From the NCBI GenBank assembly GCA_900489925.1, contig UEHQ01000036.1, positions 1 to 64,000 on the forward strand: 64,000 bases of DNA, written 5' to 3'. Each line of letters starts with the position of its first letter. Within the stretch, counting starts at the first letter, position 1. Source of the stretch: Hyphomicrobiales bacterium. Its GTDB lineage: Bacteria; Pseudomonadota; Alphaproteobacteria; Rhizobiales; Rhizobiaceae. Made by a program: the position numbers and the translations under genes. Positions 16,951 through 25,394 of this stretch are shown here, in pieces. The notes below the pieces were generated by a model. That model did no database searches. It worked only from the letters and a program-made list of their open reading frames with translations, and had not been told where the DNA came from.

Positions 16951-17871
16951 TCAAGGCCTGCTGAGCGCGAGCCAGAGCGTCTTGATCCTGCGGGCTTCCT
17001 CGCGAGGCGGGTCGGCCAAGACATCCGCGGCCAGATCGAGCGCCGTATGTCGGTCCACCTGTTGGCGGAAGATGATTGCGGCCAATAGCCAGGCCAGATC
17101 GTCGGAGTTCTCGAACAGGCGTGGCTCCTGCTCCACCAGATCGCACAGCACGTCGAGGTCATGAACCCGGCCCAGCACATCGACGAGGTCGCTGATCGCG
17201 TCGTACTTTGCAGCCATCGCCGACGGCCAAACGAGTGCGAGCAGGAGATGGTAGGCACGGTAGTCCTGCGCGCGCTTGCGCAGCGTATGGAAGGCTTCCG
17301 TGCAGCAGCGCTTCTGGCAAGCATGCATGGCTTTCTGGGCCTTGCTCAACGTGTTGCGCCAGCCTTTCGAAATCAGCCTGGCAGCGTTCCGGCGACCATG
17401 CGGGAAGGTCACATCGTCAATTGCTGCTTCCGCTGCTTCAAGGGCCGCGATCACTTGCGCGCACTGTTCGTCCATTCCGCTTTCCGCGTCGATCATGCGG
17501 TCGCGGCGCTCTTCGAGGATCGTTATGATGCGGCAAAGTGCCTCGGCCTCCTCGTCATCGTGCGCGGATGACTTCAAGTAGGTTGCCGTTTCGACCAGAG
17601 CGGCGGCATCACGGACGGCCGAGATGGTTTTCGCGATATCGCGCAGGCGGGCGTTTTCGCGTTCCTGGAATTTCGGGATTTCCCTGGAGACCAGTCGATA
17701 GAGCGAACGGACGCGCTTCAGGTTCTTGCGGACATCATGAATCGCTTCATGCGGCCCGTCAGGCTTTTCCTCGATGGTGGTGATTGCGTGATGCAGTTGC
17801 CCCTTGGCCGCTTTGCGAAATTCTGCGGTGAATTCGCGGTCAGGCCGAATGCGATAAGGCATGCCTGTCAT
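16951..17871 (-). CDS. CHAD domain-containing protein
   Basis: A protein of about 306 residues formed by a single all-helical CHAD domain, whose conserved histidines and basic residues bind polyphosphate in other bacteria. The family pattern is seen in AIHDVRKNLKRVRSLYRLV (about residues 42-60) and FHTLRKRAQDYRAYHLLLAL (about 210-230). The start overlaps the end of the upstream CYTH gene; ATGs at 17889, 17871 and 17862 are possible, and none has a strong Shine-Dalgarno, which suggests translational coupling. CYTH and CHAD are often fused in one protein; here they are separate neighbours. Confidence 0.88.
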   Translation of the reverse strand: MTGMPYRIRPDREFTAEFRKAAKGQLHHAITTIEEKPDGPHEAIHDVRKNLKRVRSLYRLVSREIPKFQERENARLRDIAKTISAVRDAAALVETATYLKSSAHDDEEAEALCRIITILEERRDRMIDAESGMDEQCAQVIAALEAAEAAIDDVTFPHGRRNAARLISKGWRNTLSKAQKAMHACQKRCCTEAFHTLRKRAQDYRAYHLLLALVWPSAMAAKYDAISDLVDVLGRVHDLDVLCDLVEQEPRLFENSDDLAWLLAAIIFRQQVDRHTALDLAADVLADPPREEARRIKTLWLALSRP

Positions 17872-18328
17872 GCTCGAATTCGGTGGCAAGCGCCTGGTTC
17901 GAATAGCGGAAATCGCCGGTGACCTCGCGCCCCAGCCATGCCGGGAGACTCGGCCGATCGCTTTCCGACTTCATTTCGACTTCGGCGATCACCAGGCCAC
18001 GATGCTGACCGGAGAAGACGTCGACCTCCCAGACAAAACCCTCGTGCGGAACGCGGTAGCGTGTCTTCTCGATAACGATGCCGATCGCATCGTCGAGAAG
18101 CTGCTCGGCGTCAGCGACAGGTATGTCGTACTCGAATTCCTCCCGTGTCATGGTGCTGCGGCCGATCTTGACCGTCAGCCTAGCCTTCTCGCCATTGAGG
18201 AGCCGAACGCGAACGGAACGATCGTCCATCGATGCAATGTAACCCTGCCTCAGGCTGGCTTGCGTCTGAACGCCTGCACGCCAACTATCGTTGCGTACCA
18301 GGAATTTCCGTTCGATCTCTTTCGCCAT
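17840..18328 (-). CDS. CYTH domain protein (triphosphate tunnel metalloenzyme)
   Basis: A 162-residue CYTH protein. The ExExK metal/triphosphate motif is at Glu4-Glu6-Lys8 (KEIERKFLV), and the tunnel strands carry alternating charged residues (SVRVRLLNGEKARLTVKIG, EFEYDIP, WEVDVFSG, LVIAEVEM). Bacterial members hydrolyse inorganic triphosphate or related compounds, and a few are class IV adenylate cyclases; triphosphatase is the likelier role. It overlaps the downstream CHAD gene by up to 50 bases. The pair may act on polyphosphate. Confidence 0.92.
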   Translation of the reverse strand: MAKEIERKFLVRNDSWRAGVQTQASLRQGYIASMDDRSVRVRLLNGEKARLTVKIGRSTMTREEFEYDIPVADAEQLLDDAIGIVIEKTRYRVPHEGFVWEVDVFSGQHRGLVIAEVEMKSESDRPSLPAWLGREVTGDFRYSNQALATEFEHDRHALSHSA

Positions 18329-18482
18329 GACAGTAAACCTTTTGTGACGATCTTGGCACCGTAGCGCAATTTAGAAGGCGTTGATACCCATTCGATTCCA
18401 AACATGGCTTCGGTCTCGACAAAGTGTACCCTTGGCGCTATTTCCAACTCGGAATTCAATCGATTCAAAGGAAATATCGGCC

Positions 18483-19121
18483 ATGGGCGAGAAGACAGAA
18501 AAGCTCCTTTCCATCCTGAAACTTCAGCCTGTCGTTCCGGTCCTGATCGTCGACGACGTCAAGTCGGCTGTATCGCTGGCGCGGGCACTCGTTGCCGGCG
18601 GACTTAAGGCGATCGAAATCACCATGCGCACGCCGGCCGCGCTCGAAGCGGTTCGTGCCGTCGCGGACGAAGTCGAAGGTGCCGAGGTCGGTGCGGGCAC
18701 GATCCTCAATGCCACCCATTGGGAAGCAGCCGTTGCCGCAGGCTCCAAGTTCATCGTCAGCCCCGGTACGACGCAGGAACTGCTCGATGCCGCGCGTGGT
18801 TCCTCCGTCCCGCTCCTGCCGGGTGCTGCGACGGCGAGTGAAGTCATGGCGCTGCGCGAGGAAGGCTATCAGGTGCTGAAGTTCTTCCCGGCCGAGCAGG
18901 CTGGGGGCGCTGCCATGCTGAAGGCGTTTTCTTCGCCGCTCGCTGGCACGCTGTTCTGCCCGACGGGCGGCATCTCGCTGAAGAACGCCAAGGACTACCT
19001 CTCGCTTCCGAACGTCATCTGCGTCGGGGGATCCTGGGTCGCTCCGAAGGAATTGATCACGGCCGGCGACTGGGCTGGCATCACCAAGCTCGCTGCCGAG
19101 GCTGCAGCGCTCAAGGGCTGA
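18483..19121 (+). CDS. eda: 2-dehydro-3-deoxyphosphogluconate (KDPG/KHG) aldolase
   Basis: A 212-residue class I aldolase of the Entner-Doudoroff pathway that splits KDPG into pyruvate and glyceraldehyde 3-phosphate. The Schiff-base lysine is Lys133 in VLKFFPAEQAGG, the catalytic glutamate is Glu45 in AIEITMRTP, and the phosphate-binding loop region is FCPTGGIS. Length matches the family. The ATG at 18483 is preceded by AAAGGAAAT. It is a single gene here, not next to edd or zwf, and is followed by repeat hairpins that could end transcription. Confidence 0.93.
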   Translation: MGEKTEKLLSILKLQPVVPVLIVDDVKSAVSLARALVAGGLKAIEITMRTPAALEAVRAVADEVEGAEVGAGTILNATHWEAAVAAGSKFIVSPGTTQELLDAARGSSVPLLPGAATASEVMALREEGYQVLKFFPAEQAGGAAMLKAFSSPLAGTLFCPTGGISLKNAKDYLSLPNVICVGGSWVAPKELITAGDWAGITKLAAEAAALKG

Positions 19122-19134
19122 GCGGGGGTGTAAA

Positions 19135-19242
19135 CCTCTCCCCAACCCCTCCCCACAAGGGGGAGGGGCTCATCTGGGCGCCGCCGGCGCCAAATGTTCT
19201 CTTCCCCTTGTGGGGAAGATGGCCGGCAGGCCAGAAGGGGAT
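19135..19242. repeat. Tandem copies of two rhizobial-type hairpin repeats
   Basis: 19135-19170 is a CCCCTCCCC-ACAAG-GGGGAGGGG element preceded by CTCTCCCCAA, matching the copies at 11202-11361. 19199-19242 is the double-hairpin type (CTTCCCC-TTGT-GGGGAAG, GGCC-GGCA-GGCC), matching 7772-7816 with paired base changes. The first lies 13 bases after the eda stop and may act as its terminator. Confidence 0.75.
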
Positions 19243-19332
19243 TCTTCAAGCCCTCCTTTTACTCTCCATCATTTGCATTCGCCTGTCCCCACTCCTATCT
19301 CCCCAGAAACCACAACAGGGAGATGACGACGG

Positions 19333-20043
19333 ATGTTCGACGCGAAGAAGCTTCTTGAGCAGTTTCTGGGCTCGCAGGTGCCGGGTGTCGGCGGCAGCGT
19401 CCGCGACCGGGCAGGCGATGCGATCCAGATGGCCAAGGATAATCCGTGGAAGGCCGGCGCGCTCGCGACCGTGCTTCTCGGCACGAAGACAGGCCGTAAT
19501 ATTGCCGGCAACGCCGTGACGATCGGCGGGCTCGCCGCCATCGCCGGTCTTGGCTATCAGGCTTACAAGAACTATCAGGCTGGCCAGTCGCCCGCCTCGT
19601 CAGCCGATGCTCCATCCGCACAGCCTGCGCTTCTGCCACCACCCCAGGAATCGGGGTTCGGCACGGCGTCACCGGCGCAGAGCAACGAGTTCGTACTCGT
19701 GCTGATCCGTGCGATGATCGCGGCCGCAAAGGCTGACGGTCATATCGATGACGGCGAGCGGGCCTTGATCCTCGACAAGATCAAGGCAGCGGATGTCACC
19801 GGCGAGGCGGCGCAGTTCATCGAAGGCGAACTGTCGCAGCCGACGGATCTCGACGCGCTTATCGCGGCAGCCGTGACCGAGGAACAGCGCGTGGAGCTCT
19901 ACACCGCTTCGCGACTGACGATCGATCCGGATTCACGCGCGGAGCGTGGCTATCTTGACCTGCTTGCCGGGCGGCTTGGTCTTCCAGACGCACTCGTCGA
20001 TCATATCGACGCCACGGTCTCGTCTGCCAAAGTCAGCCTGTGA
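19333..20043 (+). CDS. DUF533 (YebE-like, TerB-fold) protein
   Basis: A 236-residue protein of unknown function. The N-terminal part has a hydrophobic/glycine-rich segment (TVLLGTKTGRNIAGNAVTIGGLAAIAGLGY, in two halves around residues 45-75) that may be membrane-associated. A proline/alanine-rich linker (about 80-110) follows, then a TerB-like helical domain with the acidic pattern AMIAAAKADGHIDDGERALI, where DGHID resembles the metal-binding loop of TerB proteins. The ATG at 19333 has AGGGAGATG upstream. E. coli YebE responds to zinc or envelope stress; whether this holds here is not known. Confidence 0.85.
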   Translation: MFDAKKLLEQFLGSQVPGVGGSVRDRAGDAIQMAKDNPWKAGALATVLLGTKTGRNIAGNAVTIGGLAAIAGLGYQAYKNYQAGQSPASSADAPSAQPALLPPPQESGFGTASPAQSNEFVLVLIRAMIAAAKADGHIDDGERALILDKIKAADVTGEAAQFIEGELSQPTDLDALIAAAVTEEQRVELYTASRLTIDPDSRAERGYLDLLAGRLGLPDALVDHIDATVSSAKVSL

Positions 20044-20118
20044 CCTGATGCGACGGCCGGTTGCCTTTCCGGGGCGGCTGGCCTAAGCCCTATCTCCTCA
20101 TCTGGAGGAGTGAATGGC

Positions 20119-20334
20119 ATGACCGACCCGAAACCCGAGAGCCGATCTTCGGCTATCGCCGCAGCGATCATTCTCGTCGCCGCGGGTCTCGTCATCTATT
20201 TCATGCCGACCGTCGTGCTGTGGCTGGGGAACTATTCGCCCTACCTTGCGACCGCCGTAGGCATCTGCCTGGTCCTGGCGTTCTTCGTCGTGTTCTGGCT
20301 CAGGGCGCGTTATCAGCGCAGCAAGGGCCGATAG
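20119..20334 (+). CDS. Small two-helix membrane protein
   Basis: A 71-residue hypothetical protein with two predicted membrane helices (AAAIILVAAGLVIYFMPTVVL and YLATAVGICLVLAFFVVFW), a polar N-terminus and a basic tail (RARYQRSKGR) consistent with an inner-membrane protein. GGAGG at 20104-20108 favours the ATG at 20119 over an in-frame GTG at 20110. I do not recognise the family. It converges with the Ni/Co transporter gene with only 11 bases between them. Confidence 0.72.
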   Translation: MTDPKPESRSSAIAAAIILVAAGLVIYFMPTVVLWLGNYSPYLATAVGICLVLAFFVVFWLRARYQRSKGR

Positions 20335-20345
20335 GGCCCTCGGGC

Positions 20346-21428
20346 TTATCCCTGCAGCGACGCGCCGAGCAGCAACGCACCCATGACAATCACCAGCAGT
20401 GCGCCGAGGATCTCGATGGCGTTGCCGATCCATACCGAGGCCGCAGAGCCGCGGCCGGCAAGGCGCATGGCGGTTCCCTTGGCCGTAACGGCCAGGGTTG
20501 CGAGGATCGAGACAGTGATCGCCGTTCCGAAGGACATGGCGAAGACAGAGAGGGTGCCGCCGAGATAAAGCCCGTTCAGCATCGAGAAGGTCAGCACCAG
20601 CAGGGCGCCGGAGCAGGGGCGCAGGCCAACGGCGATAATCGCCGACCACGCCTCGCGTACGCTGAATTTCTCCGCCGAGAGGCTGGTAGGATCGGGCATG
20701 TGCGACTGGCCGCAGGTTTCGCAGGCCATGCCGGAAATGAACTTATGTCCGGCCGCGCGCGCCTGCGTATCGCCGAAGGCATAGTTGCCGCCGTCCTTGC
20801 CTGCGGGATTGTCCTGCCAGTCGAGCATCATGCTCACCGGTCCCGCTGGCGTTGCGGCAACAGCGTTTCGCCGTTGCATGCCCGAGGCCAGCGCGTAGAG
20901 CTTGCGCAGCAGCAGCCAGCCGCCAAACAGGATGACCAGCACAAAGCTCGCGATCTCCATCGCCTGTGTCGCAGCCGTCAAGGTGATGCCGGTGCCGCGC
21001 AAGGCCACCCAGGCGCAGCCGACCAAGGCGATCGCGACAACGCCTTGGGCAAAAGCGGATACGAAGGAGATCGCCACGCCGCGCTTCAGCTCGATCTCAT
21101 TGGCGATCATATAGGAGGAGATGACGGCCTTGCCGTGGCCGGGGCCGGCGGCATGGAACACGCCATAGGCAAAGGAAAGCCCGATCAGCGTCCAAAGGTG
21201 CCAGGGATTTTCGCGCATCGCGCCGAGTGAGCCTGTCAGGGCGCGATAGAAGGCCTGCTGCTGCGTGTTGATGAAATGGAGAAGTGGCGCAAGCGGCCCG
21301 CCGATCGGCTGGAAGCTCGGCTCGGAGGTGCCGATCCCGAGCGGCGATTGCGCGTGGGCGGCAGCCATTCCCGCGACAACCGCGATGGCGGCGCCGAGGA
21401 CAATCGGCTTCAGCGCGCGCGCTAGCAT
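20346..21428 (-). CDS. NicO-family nickel/cobalt transporter
   Basis: A 360-residue membrane protein of the NicO/RcnA type that moves Ni2+ or Co2+ across the inner membrane. A signal-like first helix precedes the diagnostic motif FHAAGPGHGKAVISSY (about residues 90-105), with histidines that handle the metal. A long hydrophilic loop (about 205-250) carries two cysteines (MACETCGQSHMP), and the C-terminal signature is VGLRPCSGALLVLTF. About seven membrane segments are visible. It overlaps the upstream DUF1007 gene by seven bases, so the two are translated together. Import versus efflux cannot be settled from sequence. Confidence 0.9.
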   Translation of the reverse strand: MLARALKPIVLGAAIAVVAGMAAAHAQSPLGIGTSEPSFQPIGGPLAPLLHFINTQQQAFYRALTGSLGAMRENPWHLWTLIGLSFAYGVFHAAGPGHGKAVISSYMIANEIELKRGVAISFVSAFAQGVVAIALVGCAWVALRGTGITLTAATQAMEIASFVLVILFGGWLLLRKLYALASGMQRRNAVAATPAGPVSMMLDWQDNPAGKDGGNYAFGDTQARAAGHKFISGMACETCGQSHMPDPTSLSAEKFSVREAWSAIIAVGLRPCSGALLVLTFSMLNGLYLGGTLSVFAMSFGTAITVSILATLAVTAKGTAMRLAGRGSAASVWIGNAIEILGALLVIVMGALLLGASLQG

Positions 21429-22063
21429 GTCACGTCCAGGCGCGTGGCAAAGAGCTTGGACATGTTTGTGCCCGTCGGATCATTGAAGAACGCGTCGGTG
21501 AGAGACTGCTTGTTCTCCGAAATCACCTGGTCGGCATCCGGCCGCACCACCTGATGCTTGCAGCTCTTCAGGGCATCGCCGACGAGCACGAGCTCGTTGT
21601 CCGTCGGGAAGTCGATCGAGGTGTAGAGCGTCGGATCGTAGACGCCGAAGGTCAGTCGGCCTTTCAGCGGCATTGTCTCGGCCGGCTTGACGGCGAAGAA
21701 CATCAGCAGCTGGCCCTGCTTGTAGTCGACATGAATGATATCGGGCTTCTGAACCTTGATGTTCTTTCCGTCCATCGTGAGGTTCATGTAGTAATCATAG
21801 TCAGCCAAGGAATCGCGCACGGTTTTCCCGACTTCGGCAAGCTCGTTGGGATCGAGCTTCAGGTCGGTGTTCTTGTCGAAATCCATGACGACAGAGGACG
21901 AGAAGACCTCATCGAAGCGCCAGACGTTGCGCAGTTCGGAGACGTTGCCATCATCACCAGCCACGACTTCCAGTCGCGCTTCGACAAAGACGTGCGGGTG
22001 CGCAAACGCGGCGGCAGGTAGCAGCGACAGCATCGACGCCGCCAGAAGTATCAATTTTTTCAT
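21422..22063 (-). CDS. DUF1007 family periplasmic protein, partner of the Ni/Co transporter
   Basis: A 213-residue exported protein. The signal peptide is MKKLILLAASMLSLLPAAA and the mature protein starts with FAHPHVFVEARLEVV, whose His-Pro-His near the new N-terminus could bind metal. An EF-hand-like acidic stretch DFDKNTDLKLDPNEL is at about residue 65. DUF1007 proteins commonly sit next to NicO or ABC-type nickel/cobalt transporters and may deliver or sense metal. The start at 22063 begins the signal peptide; its stop overlaps the transporter start. Confidence 0.88.
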   Translation of the reverse strand: MKKLILLAASMLSLLPAAAFAHPHVFVEARLEVVAGDDGNVSELRNVWRFDEVFSSSVVMDFDKNTDLKLDPNELAEVGKTVRDSLADYDYYMNLTMDGKNIKVQKPDIIHVDYKQGQLLMFFAVKPAETMPLKGRLTFGVYDPTLYTSIDFPTDNELVLVGDALKSCKHQVVRPDADQVISENKQSLTDAFFNDPTGTNMSKLFATRLDVTC

Positions 22064-22151
22064 GCGTTCGGTTACCGCGCGATCCCGTTGTTCACCTTGA
22101 TTCCTTGCGAGAAAATGGGACGGAATTGGGACCGTTCCCCGTGGTCGCCGG

Positions 22152-23045
22152 TCATGGATGCTTCTTGAACCAATTGTGAAGGTAATCGACGAAGATCCGC
22201 ACCTTTGCCGGCAGATAGCGACGATGCGGGTAGACGGCATAGATGCCGCGATCGGTCGGAATATAGTCGTTGAACAGTGTCACGAGTTCGCCGTTCTCGA
22301 TCGGCTTGCGCGCGATGAAGTCGGGAATCAGCGCAACGCCGATGCCCGCAAGGGCGGCGCGCAGCGTGGCGTGCGGGCTGTTGACCTCCATCGGGCCGGT
22401 GACGGCCACGGCAAAAGAGGTGTTGTCGGGATTGTAGAAGCGAATGCTGCCCTGGCTGCGCGAGTTGGTGTCGACGATGAAGGGGACGTTCGACAGGTCC
22501 GACGGGTGCGCAAGATCGGGATGGCGCTCGACGAAATCGGGCGTCGCACACAAATGAACGCGGAAATCGGAAATCTTGCGGGCGATCATGCCCGAGTCCT
22601 CGAGCTTGGTAACGCGGATGGCGACATCGAAGCCTTCTTCGATCAGATCGACGAAACGGTCGTCCGCGGCGATCTCCAGCGCAAGATCGGGGTTCTCCTT
22701 GGCGAAGTCGATCAGCGACTGGCCGACATCGGCGTCCACGAAGGTGCGCGGCACCGAGACTTTCAACCGGCCCTTGAGCTGCGCGTTGTTCTCACGCACG
22801 AGATCGGCGAGGTTGTCGATCTCCTTCAGGATGTCGGAAGCGGTGCGATAATAGGTGTGGCCGGCCTCCGTCATCGAGAACTGGCGGGTGGTGCGGTTGA
22901 GGAGCAGGGCGCCCAGCTCGTCTTCCAGCTCCCTCACGTACTTGGACAGCAGCGCCTTTGAACGTCCGGTGCGCCGAGCGGCTGCAGAAAAGCCTTCCGC
23001 TTCAACGACATCGATGAAAGCGCGTATGCGGGTCAGGGTGTCCAT
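22152..23045 (-). CDS. LysR-family transcriptional regulator
   Basis: A 297-residue regulator with an N-terminal winged helix-turn-helix (AFIDVVEAEGFSAAARRTGR, then SKALLSKYVRELEDELGA) and a C-terminal LysR substrate-binding domain (about 90-295). The start at 23045 has GGAGGAC five bases upstream. It is divergent from the decarboxylase gene (530 bases away) and precedes the DUF1007/NicO genes on its own strand by 88 bases. A perfect inverted repeat just upstream of its start (23070-23098) is a likely autoregulatory site. The inducer is unknown. Confidence 0.93.
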   Translation of the reverse strand: MDTLTRIRAFIDVVEAEGFSAAARRTGRSKALLSKYVRELEDELGALLLNRTTRQFSMTEAGHTYYRTASDILKEIDNLADLVRENNAQLKGRLKVSVPRTFVDADVGQSLIDFAKENPDLALEIAADDRFVDLIEEGFDVAIRVTKLEDSGMIARKISDFRVHLCATPDFVERHPDLAHPSDLSNVPFIVDTNSRSQGSIRFYNPDNTSFAVAVTGPMEVNSPHATLRAALAGIGVALIPDFIARKPIENGELVTLFNDYIPTDRGIYAVYPHRRYLPAKVRIFVDYLHNWFKKHP

Positions 23046-23069
23046 GACTGTCCTCCGTTGTTGAGGAAT

Positions 23070-23098
23070 ATTGAACAAATTGAGCCGGTTTGTTCAAT
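23070..23098. promoter_or_regulatory. Ten-base inverted repeat upstream of the LysR gene
   Basis: ATTGAACAAA (23070-23079) and TTTGTTCAAT (23089-23098) are exact reverse complements with a nine-base spacer. It begins 25 bases before the LysR start codon, in the position of a LysR autoregulation box. Confidence 0.65.
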
Positions 23099-23159
23099 TT
23101 ATTTTTTTGAGTGTGGGTCAAAATAATTCTTGATTATGACTGCGAATATTCTTATTTCC

Positions 23160-23560
23160 GGATCAGCCCAAAGTCGCACGTGCCCATGGGTGTCCGCCGA
23201 ACCCTCGAATTGGTGAGGAAATCGGTAAGGTACCTGGAATTAACCCCTCCAGTCGCTATTCCGGCCAACCGGAAAATGCGAGGACGCCTGAAGCAACGAC
23301 GGTGCGGGCCTTTTTGTTCTCTCCCTGCTTTCCATCAGCGGGGGTTACTGAAGAGGCACACCTTCATTGCCGGAAGTGCGGTTGGGAATATCCCTCCAAT
23401 CCATGGCAGACAAAGCCGGATCCATGTCGCTTTCGCGGCGTTGATTCATCATTCGCGCTATCAAGCGCTTGCTAAGGTTCCGGGGTCTCCACCGGCTGGT
23501 TCCTATGCGAGCGAGTGATTGCCCTTTGTCCTCCGGTTTTTGCCGGAGCTCTGGAATTGG
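23160..23560 (+). ncRNA. Candidate structured leader RNA of the decarboxylase gene (speF-type)
   Basis: The decarboxylase gene has a gene-free leader of over 450 bases. It contains consecutive small stems: CCTC/GAGG (23203-23218), CTGGA/TCCAG (23234-23252) and TTCCGG-CCAA-CCGGAA (23259-23274), and closer to the gene CTCCGG/CCGGAG (23531-23548), which ends 12 bases before the Shine-Dalgarno AAGAGGGA. GTGCGGGCC followed by TTTTTG at 23302-23315 could be an attenuator end. An RNA family named speF is known upstream of alpha-proteobacterial ornithine decarboxylase genes; taxon, gene and position match. I could not test the sequence against the family model. Confidence 0.5.
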
Positions 23561-23574
23561 AAGAGGGAATCGAT

Positions 23575-24708
23575 ATGACCACCCAGCGCATCCGCGACTT
23601 TCTCGCAACCCGACGTCCCGACGGTCCCTGCCTCGTGGTCGACCTCGACGTCGTGCGTGATAACTTCTCCGCTTTCCGTCACGCCATGCCGGACAGCGCC
23701 ATCTACTACGCCGTCAAGGCAAACCCGGCTCCAGAAGTCCTGAAGCTGCTCGCCGACATGGGCTCCAACTTCGATTGCGCGTCCGTCGCCGAAATCGAAA
23801 TGGCGCTCAACGCCGGTGCGACCGCTGCCCGTATCTCCTACGGCAACACGATCAAGAAGGAACGCGACGTTGCCCGCGCGCATGCGCTCGGCGTCAGCCT
23901 GTTTGCGGTCGACAGCCACGAGGAAGTCGAGAAGATCTCGCGTGCCGCTCCCGGCGCCCGCGTGTTCTGCCGCGTTCTGACCGATGGCGAAGGTGCTGAA
24001 TGGCCGCTCAGCCGCAAGTTCGGCTGCGTGCCGCAGATGGCCGTCGACGTTCTCGTCTACGCGCATCAGCTCGGCCTCGAATCCTACGGCGTGTCGTTCC
24101 ACGTCGGTTCGCAGATGACCAAGGTCGATGCCTGGGATTCGGCTCTTGCCGACGCCAAGCGCGTCTTCGTTCAGCTGGCCAAGCAGGGCATTCACCTGCA
24201 GATGGTCAACATGGGCGGCGGCTTCCCGACCAAGTACCTGCGCGACGTTCCGTCGGCGGAAGCTTACGGTCGTGCGATCTACCAGAGCCTTCGTGACCAC
24301 TTCGGCAACAACCTGCCGAAGACGATCATCGAGCCGGGCCGCGGCATGGTCGGCAACGCCGGCGTCATCAAGACGGAAGTCGTGCTGATCTCGAAGAAGT
24401 CCGACAACGACGCTGCTCGCTGGGTGTTCCTCGACATCGGCAAGTTCGGCGGTCTGGCCGAAACGATGGACGAAGCCATTCGTTACCCGATCCGCACCGA
24501 GCGCGACGGCGATGAAATGGAGCCCTGCGTCATCGCCGGCCCGACCTGCGACTCTGCAGACGTGCTCTATGAAAAGAATCTCTACCCGCTGCCGCTCACC
24601 CTTTCGATCGGCGACGAGATCCTGATCGAAGGCACCGGCGCCTACACGACCACCTATTCGGCGGTCGCGTTCAACGGCTTCGAGCCGCTGAAGGCTTACA
24701 TCATCTGA
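23575..24708 (+). CDS. Type III (eukaryotic-like) PLP ornithine/lysine decarboxylase
   Basis: A 377-residue alanine-racemase-fold decarboxylase that makes putrescine (or cadaverine). The PLP lysine is Lys48 in YYAVKANPAPEVL; the glycine loop MGGGFPTK (213-220) and EPGRGMVG (253-260) bind the PLP phosphate; Cys325 in GPTCDSADVLYEKN is the catalytic cysteine contributed across the dimer. The ATG at 23575 has AAGAGGGA upstream and begins just before the conserved domain. Rhizobial members can use both ornithine and lysine. A long structured leader suggests post-transcriptional control, and a GNAT gene follows 88 bases later. Confidence 0.95.
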   Translation: MTTQRIRDFLATRRPDGPCLVVDLDVVRDNFSAFRHAMPDSAIYYAVKANPAPEVLKLLADMGSNFDCASVAEIEMALNAGATAARISYGNTIKKERDVARAHALGVSLFAVDSHEEVEKISRAAPGARVFCRVLTDGEGAEWPLSRKFGCVPQMAVDVLVYAHQLGLESYGVSFHVGSQMTKVDAWDSALADAKRVFVQLAKQGIHLQMVNMGGGFPTKYLRDVPSAEAYGRAIYQSLRDHFGNNLPKTIIEPGRGMVGNAGVIKTEVVLISKKSDNDAARWVFLDIGKFGGLAETMDEAIRYPIRTERDGDEMEPCVIAGPTCDSADVLYEKNLYPLPLTLSIGDEILIEGTGAYTTTYSAVAFNGFEPLKAYII

Positions 24709-24796
24709 TACCGCCGGCCCCGTAGCCAGCCGGGGCGGCACCCTCACAATTATCTGACGATACCGTTTGAAACGGTTTTGAGTTCGGGAGGCCACG

Positions 24797-25387
24797 ATGG
24801 CCGCTGTTCTTGATTCTGTCCGCGCATTCTTTGCGCCTACTGTCTTCACCATCGATGCCGAAAACGCTGGCGACGTCGTGGCTCGCGAAACCTTGCTTGA
24901 TCGCGCCATGGGCCCGAACCGCCGCAAGAAGTCGTCGGAAAAGATCCGCCGGGGCCGCGTGCCGGCGGAAGGCCTGGCGCTGGTTGCGCGTGATCGCGAC
25001 GGTCATGTGATTGGCACCGTGCGCCTGTGGAACGTCGAAGCCGGCGTGAATGCTGACGCAACCGCCATCAACGCGCTGCTGCTCGGGCCGCTGGCGGTCG
25101 ATTCCAGCTTCGAAGGCAAGGGTGTCGGTTCGGCGCTGATGCGCGCCGCCATTCTGGAAGCGAAGAACCGTGGGCACGGCGCGATCCTGCTTGTCGGCGA
25201 TGCGCCTTACTACGAGCGTTTCGGCTTCTTTGCCGAGAAGGCTCAACATCTCGTCATGCCAGGTCCCTTCGAACGCTCGCGCTTCCTGGCGCTGGAGCTC
25301 ACCGAAGGCTGGCTTGACGGCGCGGCCGGCATGATCGTCCCGACGGGGCGGATGCTGACAAGCGCACCGGTCCGCAGGGCGGCGTGA
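24797..25387 (+). CDS. GNAT-family N-acetyltransferase following the decarboxylase
   Basis: A 196-residue GNAT protein. The acetyl-CoA loop is in FEGKGVGSALMRAAI (about residues 110-124, motif A) after the strand LLLGPLAVDSS, and the later motif B region is YYERFGFFAEK. The start has GGGAGG eight bases upstream. It follows the ornithine/lysine decarboxylase on the same strand and may share its transcript, so acetylation of a polyamine or related amine is a reasonable guess; no substrate is proven. A terminator follows immediately. Confidence 0.87.
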   Translation: MAAVLDSVRAFFAPTVFTIDAENAGDVVARETLLDRAMGPNRRKKSSEKIRRGRVPAEGLALVARDRDGHVIGTVRLWNVEAGVNADATAINALLLGPLAVDSSFEGKGVGSALMRAAILEAKNRGHGAILLVGDAPYYERFGFFAEKAQHLVMPGPFERSRFLALELTEGWLDGAAGMIVPTGRMLTSAPVRRAA

Positions 25388-25394
25388 TCGGTAG

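Noticed and set aside
22064..22151. Cobalamin riboswitch upstream of the DUF1007/NicO genes
   Set aside because: The gap is only 88 bases and lacks any B12-box-like sequence.
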